A DNA stretch of 64,000 nucleotides from Anaerolineae bacterium (GTDB lineage Bacteria > Chloroflexota > Anaerolineae > Anaerolineales > Anaerolineaceae): NCBI GenBank assembly GCA_013178295.1, contig JABLWW010000001.1, forward strand, positions 248,001-312,000. The letters run 5' to 3'. The stretch's first letter is position 1, and the number at the start of each line of letters is the position of its first letter. The position numbers and the translations under genes are program-made. Below are positions 1 through 8,326 of the stretch, in pieces. Under the pieces are notes generated by a model. The model was given only the letters and a program-made list of their open reading frames with translations. It had not been told where the DNA came from and did no database searches.

Positions 1-75
1 TTTTTACAGCACAGGTGCGGGGAGCAGAGTTTAAAAAAGTTTTTGCTTTATTGCACTTTTGAAAGGATGGAAGCA

Positions 76-2589
76 ATGGCGAGCACTCAGAGTGATAAGT
101 TTTATCTTGGAAGACTTTTTGATCTCAAACAGGGCAATGTGCTGCCGCAGCAGGTCTTTTATGACCCGGCTGACTTGACCACTCATGCTGTGATCACGGG
201 TATGACCGGTTCGGGAAAAACAGGGTTGGGTGTCATTTTGCTGGAAGAAGCGGCGCTAAAGGGGATACCAGCGATCATCATTGACCCGAAAGGGGATTTA
301 ACCAATCTGGCTTTACATTTTCCAAAGCTCTCGCCTGAGGATTTTGAACCCTGGATGGACCTGGAGGCACCTGGCAACAGAGGGAAAGCGGCATCCGTTT
401 TAGCGCAGGAGGCAGCCTCTCGCTGGCAGAGTGGCTTGGCGGATTGGGGATTGGGTGCTGAGGATATTTTGCGTCTTCAGAAGGCAGTGGAGCGCACAAT
501 TTACACACCGGGCTCGGCTTCAGGCGTGCCGGTCAATATTCTCACGTCTTTTGATGCCCCTCGCGGATCATGGGAGGAAAATAGCGAGGCGCTGCGCGAG
601 AAGATCGCCAGTACAATAACCGCCCTGCTTGGTCTGGTTGGTATGACGGATATTGACCCCCTGCGTTCGCGTGAGCATATCCTGTTATCTGCAATTTTGG
701 AACATGCCTGGAGTCAGGGGCAATCATTGACGCTGGTTGACCTGATCTTGCAGGTGCAAAAGCCGCCGTTTGACCGTCTGGGCGCCTTCGCGGTGGATAG
801 CTTCTTCCCTGAGAAAAATCGTATGGACCTGGCGATGTTGTTGAATAACTTTCTCGCCTCGCCGTCTTTTCAAGTCTGGCAGCAGGGGGCGGCACTTGAT
901 GTGGGCAGTTTTCTTTATACAGAAGCTGGGATGCCAAGACACAGCATCTTCTATCTTGCCCATCTCAGCGAAAATGAACGTATGTTTTTTGTAACGCTTT
1001 TGTTTGCCTCGATTGAAGCCTGGACGCGTGCCCAGCGTGGTACCAGTGGTTTGCGCGCTCTGGTGTACATGGATGAGATTCTGGGGTATCTGCCGCCGAT
1101 TGCCAACCCGCCCTCACGCGCGGTGATGCTGCGTATGCTCAAGCAAGCCCGCGCGTTTGGTGTGGGGCTTGTTCTAGCTACGCAAAATCCTGTGGACGTG
1201 GATTACAAAGCGCTTTCCAATGCTGGCACATGGCTGGTTGGGCGTTTACAGACAGAACAGGATAGAGATCGTTTGTTGGACGGGCTTCTCAGCGCGAGCG
1301 GACAAAGCGACCGCTCTGAGCTTGCGCGGATGATTTCAGCCCTGCAAAAAAGAGTGTTTCTGCTACACAATGTGCACACCAAAGGCGCACAGATATTTCA
1401 TACACGTTGGACAATGAATTTTCTTGCAGGACCTATGACGCGGGCACAAATCCCCGCTCTAAATCAACTGGTCGGTGTTGAAACGCGTAAAGCTGCGCCT
1501 TTGCCTCAAGCTGAGGCAACCAGTCAGCAGGTAGCAGCCAGTGTGTCGCCAGCTGCAGCTGTTTTGCCATCTCCCACATCTGCGCAGAGCCATACGGCAC
1601 AGATCAGTAGTGCCCGTCCTGTTTTTCCTTCGGAGATTGAAGAATATTTTCTTCCCAATGATCGCGGCGTTAGCGAGGCGGCGGCTGAGCTAAACTTGAG
1701 TGCTGCCTTGCAGGCGGAGGGCGTTTGCTATCGGGCGGTGCTGTTTGCTCAGGCAGAAGTGCGGTATGTAGCCCGCCAGTATGGGCTGGATTATGCCAGA
1801 CGTATTGCTGTGGCGATAAGTGAGGCGGAGAGCAGTATGGTGCGTTGGGAGGAACATGAATTTCGTCCCTATGCGCTCAAGGAACTGCAACGCACTCCGC
1901 TTCCGCAGGCGCAGTTTTACCCGGCGCCTGCATGGCTGATGGATGTGAAGAGAGTCAAGGCTCTGCAGAGGGATTTTGAGGATTGGGTTTACCGCGAGGG
2001 TGTGATCCGCTTGCGTGCCAATTCAAAGTTGAAGGTGTTTGCGGGGCCTCAGGTTTCATCCGCCGAGTTTCGTGAGCTTTGCAGCGAGGCTGCGCGCAAG
2101 GCTGCTGATCTGGAAATTCAAAAGGTAGAATCCGTGTATAGCAAAAAGCTGGAAGCGCTGCAACAGAGAATCTCACGCCAGACTCTGGAAGTCAAAGAAC
2201 AGCAGGAACAACTGTCGCATCGCAAACTGGAACAATACGGCAAGATGGGGGAGACAGTTTTGGGTCTGCTAGGAGGGAGAAAGCGCAGCCTTAGCTCGGC
2301 GATTGGCAAAGTGCGTATGACACAGCAGAGCAAAGTGCAATTGGAACAGGAAGAGCAGGAACTCGAGGCTCTGAGACAGCAGTATCGCTCCCAGGAAAGG
2401 GCTTATCAGGAGGCTGTCAACGAGATCAGGGAACGCTGGGCTCAGATGGTCAACGATATCAGTGAAATTCCTCTGACACCGGCAAAGAAAGATATCTTTG
2501 TGGAAGCATTTGGGGTTGCCTGGCTACCGTATTACCAATTCAAAGTGGGCAGCGAGCTAAAGGAAGCACCCGCTTTCAAAACGTCGTAG
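76..2589 (+). CDS. HerA/DUF87-type ATP-binding protein with C-terminal coiled coil
   Basis: Large P-loop ATPase of the HerA/FtsK-like group, proteins that pump or remodel DNA or nucleoprotein. Walker A GMTGSGKT is at about residues 42-49. A Walker B-like stretch (LVYMDE) is near residue 330, and an LATQNP motif typical of HerA-like motors follows. After a low-complexity Ala/Pro/Gln linker (about 480-530), the last 300 residues hold a charged coiled coil (about 680-790). The ATG at 76 was chosen because AAGGATGG precedes it; ATG 67 and 43 are in-frame alternatives. No nurA-like nuclease is adjacent. It converges on recR with a 9-base gap, so it is not in that operon. The DNA substrate and exact role cannot be told from the sequence. 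Confidence 0.85.
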   Translation: MASTQSDKFYLGRLFDLKQGNVLPQQVFYDPADLTTHAVITGMTGSGKTGLGVILLEEAALKGIPAIIIDPKGDLTNLALHFPKLSPEDFEPWMDLEAPGNRGKAASVLAQEAASRWQSGLADWGLGAEDILRLQKAVERTIYTPGSASGVPVNILTSFDAPRGSWEENSEALREKIASTITALLGLVGMTDIDPLRSREHILLSAILEHAWSQGQSLTLVDLILQVQKPPFDRLGAFAVDSFFPEKNRMDLAMLLNNFLASPSFQVWQQGAALDVGSFLYTEAGMPRHSIFYLAHLSENERMFFVTLLFASIEAWTRAQRGTSGLRALVYMDEILGYLPPIANPPSRAVMLRMLKQARAFGVGLVLATQNPVDVDYKALSNAGTWLVGRLQTEQDRDRLLDGLLSASGQSDRSELARMISALQKRVFLLHNVHTKGAQIFHTRWTMNFLAGPMTRAQIPALNQLVGVETRKAAPLPQAEATSQQVAASVSPAAAVLPSPTSAQSHTAQISSARPVFPSEIEEYFLPNDRGVSEAAAELNLSAALQAEGVCYRAVLFAQAEVRYVARQYGLDYARRIAVAISEAESSMVRWEEHEFRPYALKELQRTPLPQAQFYPAPAWLMDVKRVKALQRDFEDWVYREGVIRLRANSKLKVFAGPQVSSAEFRELCSEAARKAADLEIQKVESVYSKKLEALQQRISRQTLEVKEQQEQLSHRKLEQYGKMGETVLGLLGGRKRSLSSAIGKVRMTQQSKVQLEQEEQELEALRQQYRSQERAYQEAVNEIRERWAQMVNDISEIPLTPAKKDIFVEAFGVAWLPYYQFKVGSELKEAPAFKTS

Positions 2590-2598
2590 ATTATGGCT

Positions 2599-3204
2599 TT
2601 AGAGCTCTTGCCGCCCTGCTAGTGCTCTTAGCAGGGTATTTTGGTCGGCATATTCCATATCCCCGCCTACGGGAAGACCACGTGCCAGGCGTGTGATGCG
2701 AATGCCAAACTTCAGCAGTTGTTTTTGCAGGTACTGAGCGGTTACGTCGCCTTCCATGCTGGGGTTGGTGGCAATGATGATTTCGCTGATACCGCCTTTC
2801 TCGACGCGATCTATGAGCGCTTTGATTTTCAGATCCTCGGGCCCAATGCCTTCAATGGGAGAAATCACGCCGTGCAGGACGTGATACTGTCCGTTAAAGC
2901 CTCCTGTTCGTTCCACGGCGAGCACATCCAGCGGTTCTTCCACAACGCAAATAACGCTTTTGTCGCGCTGCGTGCTGGCGCAGATATCGCATACATCCTG
3001 GCTGCTGAGGGTGATATTGTAGCAGATTGCGCAGTAACTGGTCGCAGATTTGAGTTCGAGCAATGCCTGCGCCAGCGTGTTGGCGAGGTCATCTTGCCCG
3101 CGCAGAAGGAAAAAAGCCAATCGCGACGCGCTTTTTGGTCCAATACCGGGAAGACGTTCAAAGGCGTTGATTAAATTCAGGATTGGCTGGGGTAAGATTG
3201 CCAT
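2599..3204 (-). CDS. recR: Recombination mediator RecR
   Basis: RecR works with RecO (and RecF) to load RecA onto SSB-coated single-stranded DNA. The 201-residue length is typical. Visible in order: an N-terminal helix-hairpin-helix (LPGIGPKSA, about 18-26), a four-cysteine zinc site (C58, C61, C72, C75), a Toprim domain starting near residue 84 (CVVEEPLD), and a C-terminal segment with LARGLPVGGD, which is highly characteristic of RecR. Its start overlaps the stop of the upstream ybaB-type gene by one base (TAATG), suggesting translational coupling. dnaX-ybaB-recR is a classic conserved bacterial operon. Confidence 0.97.
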   Translation of the reverse strand: MAILPQPILNLINAFERLPGIGPKSASRLAFFLLRGQDDLANTLAQALLELKSATSYCAICYNITLSSQDVCDICASTQRDKSVICVVEEPLDVLAVERTGGFNGQYHVLHGVISPIEGIGPEDLKIKALIDRVEKGGISEIIIATNPSMEGDVTAQYLQKQLLKFGIRITRLARGLPVGGDMEYADQNTLLRALAGRQEL

Positions 3205-3542
3205 TAAAACCCGAAGCCGCTTAAACCGCCTGCGAGAGGTCCCAGACGCTGCGATGCCATCTCGCGTGATTGCTCAAGGGCAGTGTTTACTGCGCTGAGA
3301 ATAAGGTCCTGCAGCATTTCTACATCAGCATCCTGCAATAGTTGCGGGTCAATGTAGATTGCCTTGCATTGCTGATCGCCGGTCATGGTTACTTTAACCG
3401 CACCACCGCCGGCACTGGAGGTAACCGTCTCCACTGCCAGCTGAGCCTGGATGGCTTCCATTTGCTCCTGCATTTTTTTGATCTGTTGCATCATTCCCCC
3501 TCCCATGCCTCCGCCGGATGGTCGGTTGAAGCCTTTTGCCAT
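3204..3542 (-). CDS. YbaB/EbfC family nucleoid-associated protein
   Basis: Small (112 residues) DNA-binding protein of the YbaB/EbfC family, dimers that bind DNA and influence nucleoid organisation and possibly recombination. The N-terminus is rich in Gly and Met (about 7-20). The central KKMQEQMEAIQAQLA helix (about 23-37), the glycine-rich SAGGGAVKVTMTGD strand and the ISAVN-type C-terminal helix match the family. It sits between dnaX (4-base gap) and recR (1-base overlap), the standard context for this family. Confidence 0.95.
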   Translation of the reverse strand: MAKGFNRPSGGGMGGGMMQQIKKMQEQMEAIQAQLAVETVTSSAGGGAVKVTMTGDQQCKAIYIDPQLLQDADVEMLQDLILSAVNTALEQSREMASQRLGPLAGGLSGFGF

Positions 3543-3546
3543 AGGA

Positions 3547-5196
3547 CTATGCTCCTTTCACATCATTTTGTTTGGGTGTGATCACTCCGCCAAGATTTTG
3601 GGCTTCGATGAGAATCACATTCTCCTCTATTTTGGGGTTTGCCGCAGCGCCTTTTGTCTTTTCGCCAATCACAATGCAGTTTACCGGAACATGAAACCCA
3701 AAATATTGACTGATCACGCGGCTGGTAAGATCAAGATTGCTTCCGCTTTCCATTTTAGATTTGACAATGTCGCTAGGGAATCCAAGCAAGAGAGAACCCT
3801 CTTTGACTGTCAGAGACTGAATGGAGTTCAGCAGTGCCTCGGTGTTCTGGTTTTGCTTCTTAACCAGCGCTTTGATGCGCAACCAGTGTTCTTTAATCGT
3901 CTGGGTGGTCAGATTGCTCTGCGCAGGTGTTATAGGTGAGACGCCTGCTGGTCCGGGTGGGGTAGTTTGCTCTTGTGGGTATGGCGCTTCGGTTGGCACG
4001 ACGGGTGGCGCTGGTGCTTGCTGTTTTTCAGGTTGCTGTGGTGATGGGGAAGACACAGGTGTGGGGGGCAGAGGAGAGGCGGTTGTTATCTCAGCCGCGG
4101 GCGCAATCATTCTTGTGGGATTCTCGATACATTCTACGAAGGCGAGTTCAAGAGCAAGCCCCGGCTGCCAGGTGTTGCGGTTGTCAGTAGCAGCGTTGTT
4201 AAACAGACGCAACATATTGAGCAGCTGGGGCGTTTTGACCATCCCGGCGTGCTGTTTCATCAGCGCATGAACTTCTGCCGTTGTTTCAATTTCGCTCTCG
4301 TTGCCTGATTGGATAAGCAGCAATCCCCGCAAATAGTCCACTGTCTGGCGGGCAAGCTGCCGAGCATCTGTGCCGGCATCCAGCGCGTTATGAATGCAGG
4401 TAAGACCTTCTGCCACCTGCTTGGTGAGCAGGTGTTCCACCAGACTGATCACCGTCTGATTTGTGGCGGTTCCAAGCACGGATTGCGCCATTGCGAGAGT
4501 GATTTTTTCTCCAGTGGAAGAAAGCTGATCTAGAAGAGAGATGGCATCTCGCAGGCTTCCAGTGGATTGACGCGCGATGAGTTTGAGCGCATCCGGCTCG
4601 ATATCAATATGTTCGGTGTTGATGAGGTCTGTAAGGTGGTCAATGATGTCTTTGACAGGTATCCTGCGAAATTCGTGTCTCTGACAGCGGGAAAGGACAG
4701 TGGCGGGAATCTTATGCACTTCTGTTGTGGCAAGAATAAAAAGCGCATGTTCTGGGGGTTCTTCGAGGGTTTTGAGCAGTGCATTGAAAGCGGATGTGGA
4801 CAGCATGTGCACTTCGTCAATGATGTAAATTTTCTTTCGCCCTTGGCTGGGAGAAAAGTTGATTTTGTCGCGCAGGTCGCGCACATCGTCCACACTGGTG
4901 TTGGAGGCGGCGTCAATTTCAATCAAGTCCAGGAAGTTGTTGTTGTTGACTGCCTGGCAGTGTGCGCATTGATCGCATGGGCGTTGAGAAAGGTCTTCGC
5001 ACAGGCAGTTTACCGCTTTTGCCAGCAGCCGGGCGGTGGTGGTTTTTCCTGTGCCCCGCGGTCCGGCAAAGAGGTAGGCATGTGCCACCCGGTTGCCCTG
5101 AATGGCGTTTCGCAATGTGCGGACAATGTGATCCTGTCCGATAACTTGATTCCAAAGTCGGGGACGCCATTTTCGGTATAACGCTTGCTGGGACAT
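3547..5196 (-). CDS. dnaX: DNA polymerase III subunit gamma/tau
   Basis: Clamp-loader ATPase that loads the beta sliding clamp and organises the replicative polymerase. Walker A (GPRGTGKTT) is near residues 45-53, a four-cysteine zinc module (CLC...CDQC...C) follows at about 64-79, then the Walker B-like YIIDEVHML and the SRC sensor (LSRCQRHEF). A Pro/Gln/Thr-rich linker (about 370-430) leads to a tau-type C-terminal domain, so this is the long form at 549 residues. I saw no A-rich slippery run of the E. coli gamma-producing type. The start shares one base with the preceding stop (TAATG). Confidence 0.97.
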   Translation of the reverse strand: MSQQALYRKWRPRLWNQVIGQDHIVRTLRNAIQGNRVAHAYLFAGPRGTGKTTTARLLAKAVNCLCEDLSQRPCDQCAHCQAVNNNNFLDLIEIDAASNTSVDDVRDLRDKINFSPSQGRKKIYIIDEVHMLSTSAFNALLKTLEEPPEHALFILATTEVHKIPATVLSRCQRHEFRRIPVKDIIDHLTDLINTEHIDIEPDALKLIARQSTGSLRDAISLLDQLSSTGEKITLAMAQSVLGTATNQTVISLVEHLLTKQVAEGLTCIHNALDAGTDARQLARQTVDYLRGLLLIQSGNESEIETTAEVHALMKQHAGMVKTPQLLNMLRLFNNAATDNRNTWQPGLALELAFVECIENPTRMIAPAAEITTASPLPPTPVSSPSPQQPEKQQAPAPPVVPTEAPYPQEQTTPPGPAGVSPITPAQSNLTTQTIKEHWLRIKALVKKQNQNTEALLNSIQSLTVKEGSLLLGFPSDIVKSKMESGSNLDLTSRVISQYFGFHVPVNCIVIGEKTKGAAANPKIEENVILIEAQNLGGVITPKQNDVKGA

Positions 5197-5645
5197 TATT
5201 GCTCCGTGGATTTGGCGGATAAGAACTGTTCCATGTTCTGTAAAGCTGTTTTGGTTTCGGCGGCCACGTCGAGGAGAAGCCGCTGAAAAGCTGGGGCGGG
5301 AACGGTCAAATTGTAATCCAGAATCCTGCGATTGAGCTGACGGATTTCACTTGAAAACATTTCGGTTGCTTTGGCTCTTTGTTTGTCCTCTGTGGCTATT
5401 GCCAGACTGGAAATGAAACGCTTGTGAATTTGTTCCCTTTCGGCTTCAATGTTGTTTCTTTCCTCCATCCATGGGTGCAGAAAGCCATTGGCACGCAGCA
5501 CAGTATTGGTGAGCCGCCAGTCTTCTGGCTCAAAGGGGTTTTCTTCCAATACAAGAGGTTTGCCTTTGCCTTTGAGGTGGTCAAAAGACCCGCTTTGCAT
5601 GGCGTCTTGAATGATCTTTTCGGCGATCATTTCAAAGAAATTCAT
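5196..5645 (-). CDS. DUF1992 (DnaJ-homologue subfamily C28-like) domain protein
   Basis: A 149-residue protein of the DUF1992 family, small helical proteins related to the conserved domain of DNAJC28 and of unclear bacterial function. Family hallmarks are visible: an N-terminal IAEKIIQDAMQSGSFD helix, the GKGKPL motif and NPFEPEDWRLTNTVLRANG-like central sequence, then a charged helical region. There is no J-domain HPD motif. It is the gene directly upstream of dnaX and overlaps it by one base, so it is probably co-expressed with the clamp-loader gene. The function is unknown. Confidence 0.85.
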   Translation of the reverse strand: MNFFEMIAEKIIQDAMQSGSFDHLKGKGKPLVLEENPFEPEDWRLTNTVLRANGFLHPWMEERNNIEAEREQIHKRFISSLAIATEDKQRAKATEMFSSEIRQLNRRILDYNLTVPAPAFQRLLLDVAAETKTALQNMEQFLSAKSTEQ

Positions 5646-5655
5646 GTCATCACTC

Positions 5656-6150
5656 TCATGGGATCACATAGCTGGCGCGCTCATTACCAGCAGCATCCAG
5701 AATTTTAACTTTTTCTCCAGTGCTCCAAACCGCATAGGGTAACTCCCAATACAAGTCTTTGGGTGTGTTGATACCGGGTCTTGTGTGAATATTGATCTCG
5801 CCCTTGGTGAAAGAGAGACGGGGGAAAGTATATCGGTTTCCGTTTTCGTCTACCATTTGCCATCCGTTGAGATCGAGCGTATCGCTGGCATTGCGTTCGA
5901 TGACAACTACTTCGGTATCAATATTGCCAACGCCGTAAACGTTCTTGATCTGGATAAGAGCTTCACTGTTTGAAGGTAATGCTGATTGGCTAACATCGCA
6001 CGGCGGGCAATCGTCGCGCTGACGATAGAAAGAGGGTGCTACATGGGATTGCTGCACGCGGTTCCAAATCCATAACACTGCTAACATGGTGAGCGCCGAT
6101 ATGGTGATGTTAAGAAAGATATAGAAGATGAGATGTCTATTCGCTTTCAT
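5656..6150 (-). CDS. Membrane-anchored lamin-tail-domain (LTD) protein
   Basis: A 164-residue protein with one N-terminal membrane segment (about residues 8-30), a short extracytoplasmic linker (QQSHVAPSFYRQRDD, CPPCD) and a C-terminal immunoglobulin-like lamin-tail domain (about 75-160). The domain is recognised from NASDTLDLNGWQMVDENGN, TFPRLSFTKGEI and the late WSTGEKVKILDAAGN strand. Bacterial LTDs occur on secreted and surface proteins and are thought to mediate binding. I chose ATG 6150; the upstream TTG at 6180 lies in the divergent promoter region. It is the first gene of the operon leading to dnaX. The specific role is unknown. Confidence 0.75.
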   Translation of the reverse strand: MKANRHLIFYIFLNITISALTMLAVLWIWNRVQQSHVAPSFYRQRDDCPPCDVSQSALPSNSEALIQIKNVYGVGNIDTEVVVIERNASDTLDLNGWQMVDENGNRYTFPRLSFTKGEINIHTRPGINTPKDLYWELPYAVWSTGEKVKILDAAGNERASYVIP

Positions 6151-6164
6151 ACGATGAGGCTTTT

Positions 6165-6193
6165 TTGAATGATAGCACAAAATTTAGTAAAAT
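6165..6193 (+). promoter_or_regulatory. Sigma-70-type promoter for the NYN-domain gene
   Basis: TTGAAT (6165-6170), a 17-base spacer, and TAAAAT (6188-6193). The predicted transcription start, about 7 bases after the -10 box, falls on or next to the ATG at 6200, so the message may be leaderless. Confidence 0.6.
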
Positions 6194-6199
6194 GAGGGC

Positions 6200-6676
6200 A
6201 TGGGTTTTTTGATTGATGGTCATAACGTGATTGCAATGATCCCAGGGCTAAGCCTGAAAATGATGGATGACGAACAGGAATTGATCGCTCTGCTGCAAGT
6301 TTTCTGCCGCGTGCGCCGCAAAACCGCTGAGGTGTATTTTGATGGTGCCCCGCCAGGATATGCAGGCAAACGCAAGTTTGGCGCAGTCTCCGCGTTCTTT
6401 GTACCGCAAGGGGTCACAGCGGATGCGGCGTTGCTCTCCAGAATGCGGGAACTGCGCGGTAGGGGGGAAAGCTGGACGGTTGTTTCTTCAGATCGCAGCA
6501 TACAGGCTGAAGCGCGTGTTCTGAGGCATACAGTGATGGATTCCGGGCAGTTTGTAAAGGCCCTGCAGCAAGCTGCTTATGAGGTTACGACGCCAGAGAG
6601 GAAAGGAAAGCAAGCGTTAAGCGGGGAGGAAGTTGAAGAATGGCTACGTCTATTTGGCGTGAGAGAGGAAGAATAA
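6200..6676 (+). CDS. NYN domain (PIN-like) RNA-binding/nuclease protein
   Basis: A 158-residue PIN-fold protein of the NYN/YacP type. The acidic start (FLIDGHNVIAMIPG, residues 3-16) contains the first catalytic Asp. Further conserved positions are YFDGAPPG (about 46-53), TADAALLSRMREL (about 74-86) and VVSSDRSIQAEAR (about 94-106), which supplies the typical SSD acidic motif. Related proteins (YacP/Rae1) cut mRNA on ribosomes or process RNA. The gene is divergent from the dnaX operon and has its own promoter. Start and stop are clear. Confidence 0.88.
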   Translation: MGFLIDGHNVIAMIPGLSLKMMDDEQELIALLQVFCRVRRKTAEVYFDGAPPGYAGKRKFGAVSAFFVPQGVTADAALLSRMRELRGRGESWTVVSSDRSIQAEARVLRHTVMDSGQFVKALQQAAYEVTTPERKGKQALSGEEVEEWLRLFGVREEE

Positions 6677-6769
6677 ACATACCTAATAAAACCCAATAAC
6701 TCTTAATTATTTTTAATACATTTCTGATAAAAAAGGTGTATATTGTCAATAGGACACCAGAATATTATT

Positions 6770-6890
6770 GGTACAAACGGGTGTCGCTCACCGAAAATCT
6801 TTTTCGGGTTTCCCCTCCCACCCGAAGAGAGATTAGGTGAAATTCCTCCTTGACGATCGCCAGGCACTAACACCTGGCGATCGGCTTTTT
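6770..6890 (+). ncRNA. Candidate structured small RNA with C-rich loop and exposed anti-SD sequence
   Basis: The gap between the NYN gene and ftsZ holds a three-tier hairpin: TCACC (6788-6792) with GGTGA (6836-6840), AATCT (6796-6800) with AGATT (6830-6834), and TTCGGGT (6803-6809) with ACCCGAA (6820-6826). Its 10-base apical loop reads TTCCCCTCCC. The linker before the terminator contains TCCTCCTT (6844-6851), a perfect complement of a strong ribosome-binding site. A long-stem intrinsic terminator ends the unit. An imperfect promoter (TTGTCA 6743-6748, 14-base spacer, TATTAT 6763-6768) lies upstream. It could instead be the structured 3' UTR of the NYN message. No known RNA family was recognised. 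Confidence 0.45.
6854..6889 (+). terminator. Strong intrinsic terminator
   Basis: Perfect 11-base-pair stem (6854-6864 with 6873-6883), 8-base loop, followed by GCTTTTT on the plus strand. On the minus strand no T-run follows, so it terminates plus-strand transcripts (NYN gene or the RNA candidate), not ftsZ. Confidence 0.9.
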
Positions 6891-7035
6891 ATGGCGGATT
6901 GAGTAGAGGAAAAATATCAAGAAATAGAGAGTTTAAATGCAAACCATACCCCCTATAAGCTCCCTGCATGGAGAACGGGTGCGGCTTGCAACAGCATGAC
7001 GTTGTGCACTCGCCAGTGAAGCGAGTGGCAGAATG

Positions 7036-8271
7036 TTACTGTGTTCTTTGGCTATGACTGCGCAAGAGGTCTTGAATGTTGAGATCCTCTGTTCTTGCGG
7101 TTGGGTTGATTTCGGCGTGCATCTGACTCTGGCGGCGGTGGCGCAAGAAAGCGGGGATATCCAGGTCTTCCGTATTGACGCGGCGTTGGAAATCGGTTGA
7201 TGTGGTTTGCGAGCGTGGGGCAGGGGGCTGTTCTCGCTCGACCTGGCGCGTGCGTTGGACATTGGCGGCTGGCTCCACCCGTGTTGACCTTTCACCCATC
7301 ATGGAGCGCATTCCGGTATGATCAAAGCCGGTGGCAATGACAGTTACACGGATTTCGTCGCCCATGTTGGGATCAATGACGGCGCCGAAAATTAAGTTCA
7401 CATCCGGATGAGCGGTCTCTTTGATAATGGCAGCTGCCTGGTTGACCTCAAACAACGTTAGACTTGAGCCGCCTGTCACGTTGAAGAGAATACCCCTTGC
7501 ACCGTCAATGGTGATATCCAGGAGTTGGCTGGAAATTGCCATTTCGGCTGCAACGCGTGCCCGGTCTTCGCCCGAAGCTTTTCCAACTGCCATCAGGGCG
7601 GCACCACCCTCGGACATAATCGTGCGGACATCTGCAAAGTCGAGGTTGATCAAGCCGGGGATCGTAATTAATTCCGAGATGCCTTGTATACCTTGCCGCA
7701 GGACATCGTCTGCCACTTTAAAGGCTTCTACCAGACTGGCGCGTTTGTCAACAATTTGCAGCAGGCGGTCGTTGGGGATGACAATCAGGGTATGGGCATG
7801 TTCCTTGAGTTTTGCAATGCCGCCCTCTGCCGCTTGCATACGACGGGCACCTTCAAAGGTAAACGGGCGCGTTACCACACCGATTGTCAATGCACCAACG
7901 TCTTTGGCAATCTGGGCGACAATAGGGGCGGCACCTGTGCCGGTTCCCCCACCCAGCCCTGCCGTAACAAAGACCATGTCTGACCCTTTGAGGACTTCGT
8001 AGAGTTCGTCAGCCGATTCTTCGGCCGCTTTTTGACCCATTTCTGGGTTACCGCCTGCGCCTAGCCCGCGCGTGCTCTTATCGCCAATGCGGACTCGCGT
8101 GGAGGCTTTGGACATCAAGAGCGCCTGGGCATCTGTGTTCACAGTCACAAATTCGATGCCCTGTAGCCCTTCCTCGATCATGCGGTTGACGGCATTGCAT
8201 CCGCCTCCGCCGACGCCCACAACTTTTATGCGGGCAAACGATTCTGCTTGGGGTTGTGTAATATTTTCCAT
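7036..8271 (-). CDS. ftsZ: Cell division protein FtsZ
   Basis: Tubulin-like GTPase that forms the division ring. The nucleotide-binding start ([15 protein letters not shown], about 17-31), the tubulin signature GGGTGTGAA (107-115) and the T7/synergy region ([11 protein letters not shown]) are intact. After a short linker, the canonical C-terminal peptide [11 protein letters not shown] (367-377) appears and is followed 27 residues later by a second related copy, [11 protein letters not shown] (394-404), before the end at 411. A GAGGAG ribosome-binding site precedes the ATG. It is the last gene of the dcw operon, 55 bases after ftsA. No clear intrinsic terminator follows on this strand; a 7-bp hairpin at 7007-7027 lacks a T-run. 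Confidence 0.98.
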   Translation of the reverse strand: MENITQPQAESFARIKVVGVGGGGCNAVNRMIEEGLQGIEFVTVNTDAQALLMSKASTRVRIGDKSTRGLGAGGNPEMGQKAAEESADELYEVLKGSDMVFVTAGLGGGTGTGAAPIVAQIAKDVGALTIGVVTRPFTFEGARRMQAAEGGIAKLKEHAHTLIVIPNDRLLQIVDKRASLVEAFKVADDVLRQGIQGISELITIPGLINLDFADVRTIMSEGGAALMAVGKASGEDRARVAAEMAISSQLLDITIDGARGILFNVTGGSSLTLFEVNQAAAIIKETAHPDVNLIFGAVIDPNMGDEIRVTVIATGFDHTGMRSMMGERSTRVEPAANVQRTRQVEREQPPAPRSQTTSTDFQRRVNTEDLDIPAFLRHRRQSQMHAEINPTARTEDLNIQDLLRSHSQRTQ

Positions 8272-8326
8272 AGTGTTCTCCTCTACTCAAATGTTGTTTA
8301 TACGATGTTGTGGTTGTATTAAACGC

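Noticed and set aside
2641-3174. 177-codon plus-strand frame opposite recR
   Set aside because: Antisense to a complete, conserved recR with all motifs; no domain and no ribosome-binding site.
7007-7027. Hairpin just after ftsZ as an intrinsic terminator
   Set aside because: The 7-bp stem is real but no T-run follows on the minus strand.
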